Shown here: in pieces, positions 1 to 6,054 of the stretch | How the letters are laid out: each line of letters starts with the position of its first letter | Position numbering within the stretch: position 1 is the stretch's first letter | Assembly: GCA_038530925.1 (NCBI GenBank) | Contig: JBCBCG010000146.1 | Span: forward strand, 1 to 11,294 | Length of the DNA stretch: 11,294 nt | Direction of reading: 5' to 3' | From: JALEGB01 sp038530925 | Lineage (GTDB): Bacteria > Pseudomonadota > Alphaproteobacteria > Rhodobacterales > Rhodobacteraceae | Notes under the pieces: generated by a model | Told to the model about the DNA's origin: nothing | Databases searched by the model: none | The model's input: only the letters and a program-made list of their open reading frames with translations | Program-made: the position numbers and the translations under genes

Positions 1-197
1 GGATCTTCGGCGCGGCGCTGAACGCCACCTCCCGCTCCAGCGCGATGTCGCCTTCATCGACCGAGATCCCAGGCGGCGAGGGCGCCGCGCCGCCGGAGAC
101 GATCTCCTGGCCGGCGGACAGCCGCCTGGGATCTTCGGCGCGGCGCTGAACGCCACCTCCCGCTCCAGCGCGATGTCGCCTTCATCGACCGAGATCC
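1..197. repeat. Exact 69-bp direct repeat at the left edge
   Basis: Bases 1-69 and 129-197 are identical (69/69), offset by 128 bp. The 59 bp between them carry a 14-bp inverted repeat overlapping the copy edges (64-77 with 121-134, core CCCAGGCGGC / GCCGCCTGGG). The right copy is in frame with the DUF4178 gene, while the left copy is read in a different frame because 128 is not a multiple of three. The repeat begins exactly at the first base of the window, so an assembly or contig-end artefact is as likely as a real duplication. Confidence 0.95.
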
Positions 198-513
198 AAA
201 CCGGCCCCTGGCCGCTCCCGCTCTCGCACCAAAACTCGTCCCACCAGCCAGCGCCGTAATCAAACCTCAGCTGGCCGACGGGCAGCCAGCGCTCGCCGTC
301 GAGCAGCGTCACCTCGCCGAGTTTCAAAAGCGACGGCGCGGCCGCCATCTCGCCGCGCTCGCCCACCGCCTGCGCATCGCCGTCGATCAGCGCGACGGTG
401 ACGCCGCATTGATCGCAATCGCGCATGCGCACGAGCTCAAAGCGCCAATCCATCGCGGCGCCGCAAGACGGGCAGGCGCGCGGCGGCGGATCCATCGGCG
501 TTGCGGCGGCCAT
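1..513 (-). CDS. Zinc-ribbon DUF4178 domain protein, 3' end cut by the window
   Basis: Reading leftwards from ATG at 513 the frame stays open to base 1 (171 codons, no stop). The start is supported by AGGAG 8 nt upstream. The N-terminus carries a zinc-ribbon-like cluster C14-x2-C17 ... C33-x2-C36. Residues ~65-125 match the DUF4178 pattern: a LLDGERWLPVGQ strand, RFDYGAGWWDEFWCE, then VWISVDEGDIALEREV. DUF4178 proteins have no settled biochemical role; some relatives sit near polyamine genes, but none are seen here. It is the last visible gene of a leftward unit, 33 nt after the glutathione S-transferase. The sequence is trustworthy down to about base 129. Left of that, the reading frame enters a second copy of the same 69 bases in another frame, giving an Arg/Ser-rich stretch unlike the domain, so the real C-terminus is probably not represented. 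Family call fairly sure; function unknown. Confidence 0.72.
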   Translation of the reverse strand, partial: MAAATPMDPPPRACPSCGAAMDWRFELVRMRDCDQCGVTVALIDGDAQAVGERGEMAAAPSLLKLGEVTLLDGERWLPVGQLRFDYGAGWWDEFWCESGSGQGPVWISVDEGDIALEREVAFSAAPKIPGGCPPARRSSPAARRPRRLGSRSMKATSRWSGRWRSAPRRRS

Positions 514-546
514 CAGCGTCTCTCCTCAGAACCAACCCGGGCGCGA

Positions 547-1230
547 TCACACGACAGGCGCAGCGGCGCGCTCCGCGCCGGAGACGCGCATCGCGTCGTA
601 ATCGACGGCGATCACCGAGCGATAGGCGGGCCGATCTTTCAGCCGGCTGTAATACGCCTCAAGCGCAGGCGTCTCGGGCCGCGTGATCTCGAGCGTCAGG
701 ATCCGGTGCAGCGCCGCGCCGAACACAATGTCCGCCAGCGTCGCGCCGGGGCTTGCGCCTGCGAGCCACTCCTGCGCCGAGAGGCGCCGCTCCGCCACGA
801 CAAGCCGCGCGAGCAGCGTCTCAAGCGCCGCCTTCAGCGCGCCGGCGTCCCGATCTGGAACTGGTGTGCGGACGATTCCGAGAAAGAGCGCGGTGAGCGG
901 CGGATAGACCGCCGCTTGCGCCCATTCGGCGTAGGAGTCGACCTGGGCGCGCGCCTGCGGATCCGACGGCCAGAACGCCTCCGCCCGCTCGATCGCGGCG
1001 AGATAGCGCAAGATCGCCGCGCTCTCGAACACCGCCGCGCGCCGCCCCGCGCGCTCATCCAACAGCGCCGGGATCAGCCCGGCCGGGCTGAGCGCCCGGA
1101 ACGCCGGGTCGTCGAGCCCGCCGAACGGGCCGCCGACGTCTTTGCGCTCATACGCCAGCCCGAGCTCCGCCAACAGCCACATCGGCTTTTGCACATTCAC
1201 CGAGGTGCTCCGTCCCCAAAGCGTCAGCAT
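547..1230 (-). CDS. Glutathione S-transferase family protein
   Basis: The 227-residue product has the usual length and two-domain build of bacterial cytosolic GSTs. The N-terminal thioredoxin-like half (about 1-80) shows an LWGRSTSVNVQK opening, where Ser8/Ser10 are candidates for the residue that activates glutathione. It also has the cis-proline loop SPAGLIPAL (Pro54) and the glutathione-binding FESAAILRYL motif (Glu69-Ser70). The C-terminal half (about 90-227) is helical, with a LADIVFGAALHR segment typical of the substrate-binding domain. It should conjugate or reduce hydrophobic electrophiles with glutathione in the cytosol; the substrate is not evident. The purine-rich run GGGAGGGAG lies just before the ATG. 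It sits between the ABM-like gene and the DUF4178 gene with 33-nt gaps on both sides, so co-transcription is likely. Confidence 0.88.
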   Translation of the reverse strand: MLTLWGRSTSVNVQKPMWLLAELGLAYERKDVGGPFGGLDDPAFRALSPAGLIPALLDERAGRRAAVFESAAILRYLAAIERAEAFWPSDPQARAQVDSYAEWAQAAVYPPLTALFLGIVRTPVPDRDAGALKAALETLLARLVVAERRLSAQEWLAGASPGATLADIVFGAALHRILTLEITRPETPALEAYYSRLKDRPAYRSVIAVDYDAMRVSGAERAAAPVV

Positions 1231-1263
1231 CCGCTCCCTCCCGTCTCTCCGCTAGCGCCGGCG

Positions 1264-1626
1264 TCAGGTCTCCTCGATCACCTCGTAAAGCGCCGGATGC
1301 CACTCAAAGCCGGGAATGCTGGGTTTCGGCACCGTGCTCCACATCGAGGAGAGCGCTTGGCGATAGGCGTCGCTGCTCCGCCATTCGGCGATGTTTATGA
1401 AGCGGTATTGCTGGTTTTGGTCGAGGCTCCGATGCAGCCGCGCTGAGACGAAGCCGGGCTGGGCGGCGAAATAGGGCTTCAAAACGCGCCACCATTGCAA
1501 AAACCCATCCTCCATCGACGCCGGCACCACGAAGGTCGCGATCAGCACCACCGAGGTCTCGGAGGACGCCTCCTGCTTCGGCGCCGAGGGCGACGGCCAA
1601 AAAGGGTTGGGAAAGGTCGCCATCAT
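1264..1626 (-). CDS. Antibiotic biosynthesis monooxygenase (ABM)-like domain protein
   Basis: The small 120-residue protein has a single dimeric alpha/beta-barrel domain of the ABM type at about residues 24-110. Features seen are a TSVVLIATFVVPA strand, a helix with FLQWWRVLKPYF, then QPGFVSARLHRSL and YRFINIAEW. The last two are the family's 'gF.s..lh.s.d....f..i..W' signature. Relatives include heme-degrading and quinone-modifying mono-oxygenases and many uncharacterised detoxification proteins; no residue here decides among them. The N-terminal ~20 residues (Pro/Ser-rich) look disordered. Two adjacent ATGs (1626 and 1623) follow GGAGGAG; spacing slightly favours 1623, which gives 119 residues. 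A longer ATG at 1701 would add an Arg-rich stretch with no ribosome site and is not adopted. It is probably the first gene of the leftward ABM-GST-DUF4178 unit, with its promoter in the spacer shared with the TerC gene. Confidence 0.8.
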   Translation of the reverse strand: MMATFPNPFWPSPSAPKQEASSETSVVLIATFVVPASMEDGFLQWWRVLKPYFAAQPGFVSARLHRSLDQNQQYRFINIAEWRSSDAYRQALSSMWSTVPKPSIPGFEWHPALYEVIEET

Positions 1627-1884
1627 TCGCTCCTCCATGGGGCGTTCCGCGTGCGTTTCGCGCGCGCCGCGGCGCGCCGTCGCGCCAGATCTCCAGCGCA
1701 TCGGCGCAATTGGCCCAATTCTTGTTCGCTTAGCAAAGGTCGAGCGCCGCCGCGATCCGCGATCCTTCGCCGCCCGGCCCCTGCGCGGCGCTGTTCCGCG
1801 CTGCGAAGCTTACGCCGCCGGCCGCAGTGTGAAAAGCGGCGCGGGAGAGGGCGCGCGGCGCCGGCGCAGCGAAGAAAGGACGGG
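1627..1884. promoter_or_regulatory. Divergent spacer between ABM-like and TerC genes
   Basis: This 258-bp gap between two divergently transcribed genes must hold the promoters for both directions. I could not pick out a convincing -35/-10 pair in either direction. No yybP-ykoY-type manganese riboswitch, sometimes found before TerC-family genes, is recognisable. Short GC-rich stems occur near 1815-1845, for example GCCGC paired with GCGGC around an A-rich loop, but such pairs are expected in DNA this GC-rich. Confidence 0.35.
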
Positions 1885-2682
1885 ATGATGGAGCTGTTGA
1901 CGCTCGAAGGGCTGGGCGCCCTTGGAATGCTGATCTTTCTGCAAGCGGTGCTTGGCTTCGACAATTTGCTTTATTTGTCGATCGAATCAAAGCGCGCGCC
2001 CGAGGCGGAGCAAGCGAAGGTCCGTCGTCTCGGCGTGATCATCGCGGTTCTGCTGCGCCTTGTCCTTCTTTTCGTCATGCTCGTCCTTTTGAACTCGCTC
2101 ACGGCGGAGCTGTTCACGCTTGAGCGGCCGGGCTTGATCGAGATGACCGCGAAGTTCGACAACCTCGTTTTCATGCTCGGCGGCGCCTTCATCATGTACA
2201 CGGCGATGAAGGAGATCGCTCACATGCTCGCCTTGAACCATGTCGGAACAGATGTGGATAAACGTGGGCGTAAGAGTTCGTTTGAAGTGCTGGTTTGGAT
2301 CGTGATCATGAACCTGATCTTCAGTTTCGACTCGATTCTTTCGGCGATCGCGATCACGGACGACTTTTTGACGCTCTCTCTCGCGGTCGTCGCCTCTGGC
2401 GTGATGATGCTGCTTCTGGCCGACCGTGTGACCGTATTCATCACGAAGAACCGCATGTATGAAGTGCTAGGTCTCTTTATTCTGTTGCTTGTGGGCGTCC
2501 TGTTGCTGTCGGAAGGCGCGCATAAAGCGCAGTTGACGTTGCTCGGTTACGAAATCGAGGCGCTGCCGAAAGCGACATTCTACTTCTCAGTCGTGGTGAT
2601 GGTTCTGCTCGACGTGGCGCAGAGCCGGTATAAGAAAAAGCTGCTCGCCGAGAAGCGGGCGGAGCTGTTGCGGAAAGTTTGA
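1885..2682 (+). CDS. TerC family integral membrane protein (metal-ion export type)
   Basis: The 265-residue hydrophobic protein has about seven membrane segments (roughly 9-31, 47-72, 93-110, 135-157, 163-183, 193-213, 230-246). The two acidic family motifs lie inside segments: LGFDNLLYLSI (Asp26-Asn27) and FSFDSILSAIAI (Asp149-Ser150). TerC-family proteins were named for tellurium resistance; several are linked to manganese efflux and to metal loading of exported proteins. The substrate here cannot be told from sequence. A charged loop (TDVDKRGRKSS, ~122-132) separates the two halves, and the C-terminus ends in a Lys/Arg/Glu-rich cytosolic tail (YKKKLLAEKRAELLRK). Two adjacent ATGs (1885, 1888) follow AAGGA; the 7-nt spacing slightly favours 1888 (264 residues). 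An in-frame extension further upstream is Arg-rich and not coding-like. Codons are more T-rich than in neighbours, mainly because of the many hydrophobic residues. Confidence 0.88.
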   Translation: MMELLTLEGLGALGMLIFLQAVLGFDNLLYLSIESKRAPEAEQAKVRRLGVIIAVLLRLVLLFVMLVLLNSLTAELFTLERPGLIEMTAKFDNLVFMLGGAFIMYTAMKEIAHMLALNHVGTDVDKRGRKSSFEVLVWIVIMNLIFSFDSILSAIAITDDFLTLSLAVVASGVMMLLLADRVTVFITKNRMYEVLGLFILLLVGVLLLSEGAHKAQLTLLGYEIEALPKATFYFSVVVMVLLDVAQSRYKKKLLAEKRAELLRKV

Positions 2683-2817
2683 CAGTTGCGTGCGCTCGCG
2701 TAAGGAGCGTGCGAGGGGCGGATCTTTCTGGGGATGATCCGGCGTCCGAGACCCGAGCGGCGCGGCGCGCGCGCTTCTGGGTCGAGGTGGCCGGACGCGG
2801 GTCTGGAGGCCGAAAGG

Positions 2818-3492
2818 ATGGCTGCGAACATGGATCGTCGCGAATACAAGACCGTCGCGATGCCGCAAGCGCTCCGCGCCGGGCGCCGTCTGGGCAAATC
2901 CAAAGGCGACCGCGTCGCGGCGGCGATGGCCGAGATCATTAATCGCGAAGCGCAATCGGGCTGGCGCTACGCCGGGTCGGATCACGTGGCGATGACGGAG
3001 CGCGCGGGCCTTTTCGGCGGGCGCCGCACGGCGTCCTACACGGTGCTCGTGTTCGACCGCGCGGCGTCGGCGGAGACGCGGGTGGAGCCGGATATGGCGG
3101 CGGCGCCGCCGCGGCGCGCCTCCTATCCGGAGGAGCCGGGACGCGACGGCGTCCGCGCCAAACGCCGCGACCCGGCGGACGCCTCGATGATGGGCCGGGG
3201 CGGCGGCGTCGCCGATCCCCGCGCGGCCGCTTCCGGCCAGCCGCGCCGACGCTCCCGGGATCTCGGCTTTGACGAGAGCCCGCGCGTCAGAGGCGCCGGC
3301 GCCGGCCTCAGCGCCCGAGACGATGACGATATGCGCGGCGGCCGGCCCATGCGGCGGCGCGAGGCCCGCATGGCGGCGCGCCGGTCGGTGGAGGCTGAGC
3401 GCGGCGCCCGGGTCAACGGCTCGCGCGAGGATCCGGAGGAGCGCTTCCGCGGCCTCGTGGAGACGATGCGCCAACAGCGCGATCGGGACTGA
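2818..3492 (+). CDS. DUF4177-like protein with long disordered Arg/Ala-rich tail
   Basis: The start at 2818 is chosen because GGAGG stands 8 nt upstream; an earlier in-frame ATG (2734) would add Arg-rich sequence with no ribosome site. Residues ~6-82 resemble the small DUF4177 fold: REYKTVAMP strand, KGDRVAAAMAEIINREAQSGW helix, then RYAGSDHVAMTER and TASYTVLVFDR strands. The pattern 'yk.v ... in..a..GW.y.g ... l.vf.r' is typical. DUF4177 has no assigned biochemical function. The remaining ~140 residues (83-224) are low-complexity, dominated by Arg, Ala, Gly, Asp and Pro, and end in a short charged helix (EERFRGLVETMRQQ). The protein has no signal peptide or membrane segment. The gene lies 135 bp after the TerC gene and converges with BolA. 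Domain call moderate; function unknown. Confidence 0.7.
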   Translation: MAANMDRREYKTVAMPQALRAGRRLGKSKGDRVAAAMAEIINREAQSGWRYAGSDHVAMTERAGLFGGRRTASYTVLVFDRAASAETRVEPDMAAAPPRRASYPEEPGRDGVRAKRRDPADASMMGRGGGVADPRAAASGQPRRRSRDLGFDESPRVRGAGAGLSARDDDDMRGGRPMRRREARMAARRSVEAERGARVNGSREDPEERFRGLVETMRQQRDRD

Positions 3493-3495
3493 GAG

Positions 3496-3524
3496 CGCGC
3501 CGCGCCCCCATGGGCGGTGGCGCG
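3496..3524. terminator. Possible bidirectional terminator hairpin
   Basis: A GC-rich hairpin starts 4 nt after the stop of the DUF4177-like gene, between that gene and the converging BolA gene. It has a 7-bp outer stem (one G.T pair), a one-base bulge and a 5-bp inner stem closed by a 4-base loop (CCAT). There is no T-run on either side, so it is not a classical intrinsic terminator. Position and stability are the only evidence. Confidence 0.35.
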
Positions 3525-3588
3525 AGCCCCCCAGACAACGCCGCGGCGCGAATCGCGGAACGCCGCGTTTCACGCCGCGGCAGCCGCC

Positions 3589-3918
3589 TCATTCAGCTTC
3601 GATGGACAAGGCGAGCGCGTGCACGCGTTGCTCAAGCGCGTCCTTGAGAACACGCATAACCGCGCGCTGGCGCGCGATGCGGCTTTGCCCGGCGAAGGCG
3701 GGCGCGGCGAGGCTGAGCCGGAAATGCGTCGCGCCGCCGGGCCGCCAGCCGCCATGGCCCTTGTGGTCATCGCTTTCATCAATCAATTCAAAGCGTGATG
3801 GCGCGAAGGCGGCCCGAAGGAGCCGCTCGATCTCCGCCGCCACGACCTCTGGCGGCGCCGCCGCGAAATCGATCCCCGCCGCCTCCGCCGCCTCGGCGGT
3901 CTCTTGCTCCGTCGTCAT
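3589..3918 (-). CDS. BolA family protein
   Basis: The 109-residue protein has the BolA domain at about 26-105. Recognisable elements are an EIERLLRAAFAPSRFELIDES strand-helix start, DDHKGHGGWRPGGATHFRL, the RIARQRAV helix-turn-helix-like motif, and the C-terminal VHALAL with His100. BolA proteins pair with monothiol glutaredoxins around a [2Fe-2S] cluster; the His near the C-terminus is a family cluster ligand, and His52/His55/His65 lie in the earlier loop. The usual GETHF reads GATHF here. An Ala/Glu-rich N-terminal stretch of ~25 residues precedes the domain. ATG 3918 follows GGAGG by 5 nt; the longer in-frame ORF to 3999 is Arg-rich and rejected. The gene diverges from the J-domain gene over ~143 bp, an arrangement I recall as common beside cobS in alphaproteobacteria. 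Likely role: iron-sulfur trafficking or stress response. Confidence 0.9.
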   Translation of the reverse strand: MTTEQETAEAAEAAGIDFAAAPPEVVAAEIERLLRAAFAPSRFELIDESDDHKGHGGWRPGGATHFRLSLAAPAFAGQSRIARQRAVMRVLKDALEQRVHALALSIEAE

Positions 3919-4061
3919 CTCGCCCTCCTTTCCTCTGAGGCGCGCGCCCGCGCGCCGGCGCCGTCTCTCCCCTTGAGCGTCAGGCGTCCTGGAGTACACT
4001 CCGCCGCTGCGCCGCGCCAGCGCCAGCGGACGGCGTCGACGAGCGGATGGAAGGAACTCGG

Positions 4062-4733
4062 ATGACGAAGCGAAAGCCTTTGGACTTCGACATCAGCGTC
4101 GGCGCTTCGAAACGGCGCAACGCGCGCAGCCGCGGCATGTCCGGCGAAGTGGGCGCCTCGCGCCGCGTCTGCGAATGGGAGGGCTGCGAAAAGCCCGGCC
4201 TCTATCGCGCGCCGCGCTCGCGCGAGCGGCTCAACGAGTTTCGCTGGTTCTGTCTCGAGCATGTCCGCGAATACAACAGCCGCTGGAATTTCTATGAGAA
4301 CATGACCGAGGACGAGATCTCCGAGAGCATGCAGTCGGATCAGCTCTGGGGCCGGCAAACCTGGAAGATGGGCAAAGCGCCGGCCTATGCGACTGGCACG
4401 GGCGGGCCGCATCCGGACGGGCAAGCCTTCAAGCGCCTCGGCCTTGACGATCCGCTCGAAGCCCTCGGCGATAAGGCGACGCTCAACCCCGGCGAGCGCG
4501 GCCAGGCGCGCGAGGCGCGCGAAAAGGTTCTGCCGAAGACGGTGCGCCGCGCTCTAACGATCATGGAGCTCGACGCGCTGGCGACCAAGACCGAGATCCG
4601 CCTGCGCTATAAAGAGTTGGTGAAGCGGTTTCATCCGGACCAAAACGGCGGCGACCGCTCGGAGGAGGCGCGGCTGCGGGACGTGCTCTGGGCCTGGGAC
4701 CAGCTCAAATCGAACGACGCGTTTCGGGACTGA
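4062..4733 (+). CDS. J-domain protein with N-terminal Cys/His cluster, upstream of cobS
   Basis: The 223-residue protein has its J domain at the C-terminus (about 164-218), with the RFHPDQNGGD loop carrying the HPD triad (191-193) that stimulates Hsp70/DnaK. The helices around it are EIRLRYKELVKRF and EEARLRDVLWAWDQL. The N-terminal region has a probable metal site, C37-x4-C42 ... C64-x2-H67, in a CEWEGCEKPGLY ... RWFCLEHVREYN context, followed by Trp/Tyr-rich YNSRWNFYENM. No Gly/Phe region or DnaJ zinc repeats are present, so it is a specialised co-chaperone and not DnaJ itself. ATG 4062 is preferred because GGAAGGA ends 6 nt before it; ATG 4047 has no such site. It is the first plus-strand gene before cobS (186-bp gap). 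A role in folding or remodelling the chelatase is an inference from position. Confidence 0.88.
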   Translation: MTKRKPLDFDISVGASKRRNARSRGMSGEVGASRRVCEWEGCEKPGLYRAPRSRERLNEFRWFCLEHVREYNSRWNFYENMTEDEISESMQSDQLWGRQTWKMGKAPAYATGTGGPHPDGQAFKRLGLDDPLEALGDKATLNPGERGQAREAREKVLPKTVRRALTIMELDALATKTEIRLRYKELVKRFHPDQNGGDRSEEARLRDVLWAWDQLKSNDAFRD

Positions 4734-4736
4734 GGG

Positions 4737-4829
4737 GCGCCGCGCCGCTTGCTCCCACAGCGCGGAGCGCTAATGTCCGCCAAGCGCAAAGACAGCGTGA
4801 AGCGGCGCCCAAGCGCGCCCCGCAAATGA
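4737..4829 (+). other. Hairpin overlapping a possible 18-codon basic ORF before cobS
   Basis: Right after the J-domain stop a hairpin can form. GCGCCGCGC (4737-4745) pairs with GCGCGGAGCGC (4760-4770) in nine base pairs with a 2-base bulge and a 14-base loop. Its right arm contains GGAG (4764-4767), which lies 5 nt before an ATG at 4773. That ATG opens an 18-codon frame (4773-4829) encoding a Lys/Arg-rich peptide, MSAKRKDSVKRRPSAPRK. It could be a leader peptide, a terminator remnant or chance. The rest of the spacer to cobS shows no riboswitch-like B12 box. Confidence 0.2.
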
Positions 4830-4919
4830 CGCAACCTTCCTTGCGGAACAGACTGTTGATGCAGGCGGCGCGCCCGATAACCGTCTGCGCCGGATGAAAA
4901 ACGAACGATGGGAGCCGTC

Positions 4920-5948
4920 ATGGAGAGAGCCGCGGTCAGCACAGCGAGCGAGCCGAGCCGCGCCGCCGCGGGCGATCCTCCGGCGCATGCGCCTGACGCC
5001 GCGTTCGACGCGAAAGCGCTCTTCGGCGTCGATATGGGCGTGAAGATCCCAGGCTTCTCCGCGCCCAGCCCGCAAGTTCCGGATCTCGACGACGCCTACC
5101 GCTTCGATCCCGACACCACCCGCGCCGTGCTCGCCGGTTTCGCTTTCAACCGACGCGTGATGGTGCAAGGCTATCACGGTACCGGCAAATCCACCCATAT
5201 CGAACAGATCGCCGCGCGCCTGAATTGGCCCTGCATCCGCGTTAATCTCGACAGCCATATCAGCCGCATCGATCTGATCGGAAAAGACGCGATCGTGATC
5301 GAGAACGACCGCCAGATCACGCGGTTTCAGGAAGGGATCCTGCCTTGGGCGCTGCGCCATCCCGTAGCGCTGGTGTTCGATGAATACGACGCCGGCCGGG
5401 CGGATGTGATGTTCGTGATCCAGCGCGTGCTGGAGCGTGAGGGCAAGCTCACGCTGCTCGACCAGAACACCGTGATCACGCCTCATCCTGGCTTTCGCCT
5501 CTTCGCCACCTCGAACACGGTCGGGCTCGGCGACACGACAGGCCTTTATCACGGCACGCAGCAGATCAACCAAGGCCAGATGGATCGCTGGTCGATCGTC
5601 ACGACGCTGAATTACCTAGAGATCGACGCTGAAGTGCAGATCGTTCTGGCCAAAGCGCCGCATTACGACACCGATGAGGGCCGCCCGCTGGTGGAGCGAA
5701 TGGTGCGCTTGGCGGACGCGACGCGCGCCTCGTTCAAAAAGGGCGACATCTCGACGGTGATGAGCCCGCGCACCGTGATCGCATGGGCTGAGAACGCCGA
5801 GATCTTCGGCGGCGATCTCGATTACGCCTTCCGCGTAACCTTTCTCAATAAATGTGATGAGCTTGAGCGCGAGACCGTCGCCGAACTTTATCAACGCCAT
5901 ATCGGCGGCGAGCTGCCCGAAAGCGCGGCGCGGCTCGCCTTTGGCTAA
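4920..5948 (+). CDS. cobS: Aerobic cobaltochelatase AAA+ subunit CobS
   Basis: CobS is the AAA+ ATPase that, with CobT and the large subunit CobN, drives ATP-dependent insertion of Co2+ into hydrogenobyrinic acid a,c-diamide in aerobic cobalamin synthesis. The 342-residue product matches the family length (about 330). It opens with the characteristic FDAKALFGVDMGVKIPGF, then PDLDDAYRFDPDTTRAVLAGF. Walker A is GYHGTGKST (84-92), Walker B VALVFDEYD (149-157, catalytic pair Asp154-Glu155) and sensor 1 FATSNT (195-200). Arginines in MDRWS (223) and MSPRT (284) are candidates for finger or sensor roles. ATG 4920 is chosen because GGGAG ends 5 nt upstream; ATG 4908 lacks a ribosome site and would add four residues. 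cobT lies downstream but is separated by an M20 peptidase gene. Confidence 0.96.
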   Translation: MERAAVSTASEPSRAAAGDPPAHAPDAAFDAKALFGVDMGVKIPGFSAPSPQVPDLDDAYRFDPDTTRAVLAGFAFNRRVMVQGYHGTGKSTHIEQIAARLNWPCIRVNLDSHISRIDLIGKDAIVIENDRQITRFQEGILPWALRHPVALVFDEYDAGRADVMFVIQRVLEREGKLTLLDQNTVITPHPGFRLFATSNTVGLGDTTGLYHGTQQINQGQMDRWSIVTTLNYLEIDAEVQIVLAKAPHYDTDEGRPLVERMVRLADATRASFKKGDISTVMSPRTVIAWAENAEIFGGDLDYAFRVTFLNKCDELERETVAELYQRHIGGELPESAARLAFG

Positions 5949-5967
5949 GACATCTGGCTGAGACGCC

Positions 5968-6032
5968 GCTCTTCGCGCGCTGCGCGCCTCATCGCGGGCC
6001 AGTGGCGATGAGCGGCGCAGCCAGCGAAGAGC
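5968..6032. repeat. Long imperfect inverted repeat between cobS and the M20 gene
   Basis: Two 27-nt arms (5968-5994 and 6006-6032) are complementary at 23 of 27 positions: blocks of 9, 7 and 7 bp separated by two 2-nt internal loops, with an 11-nt apical loop. Block sequences are GCTCTTCGC, GCTGCGC and CTCATCG with their complements. It ends about 22 nt before the M20 start codon, and its 3' side is followed by the GGAG ribosome site at 6041. There is no T-run, so it is more likely an RNA processing/stability element, attenuator-like structure or palindromic intergenic element than a simple terminator. Confidence 0.7.
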
Positions 6033-6054
6033 GTCGCCGCGGAGACCGCCCGAC

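Noticed and set aside
409..1446. 345-codon plus-strand frame opposite the GST and DUF4178 genes
   Set aside because: Arg-rich shadow translation; the minus strand has clear GST and DUF4178 motifs and ribosome sites.
1495..1884. Long in-frame extension of the TerC gene overlapping the ABM-like gene
   Set aside because: The added 130 residues are Arg-rich antisense translation of the ABM-like gene and spacer, with no membrane or domain features; the ribosome site supports 1885/1888.
2734..2817. Upstream in-frame extension of the DUF4177-like gene
   Set aside because: The added residues are Arg-rich with no ribosome site, whereas ATG 2818 has GGAGG at 8 nt.
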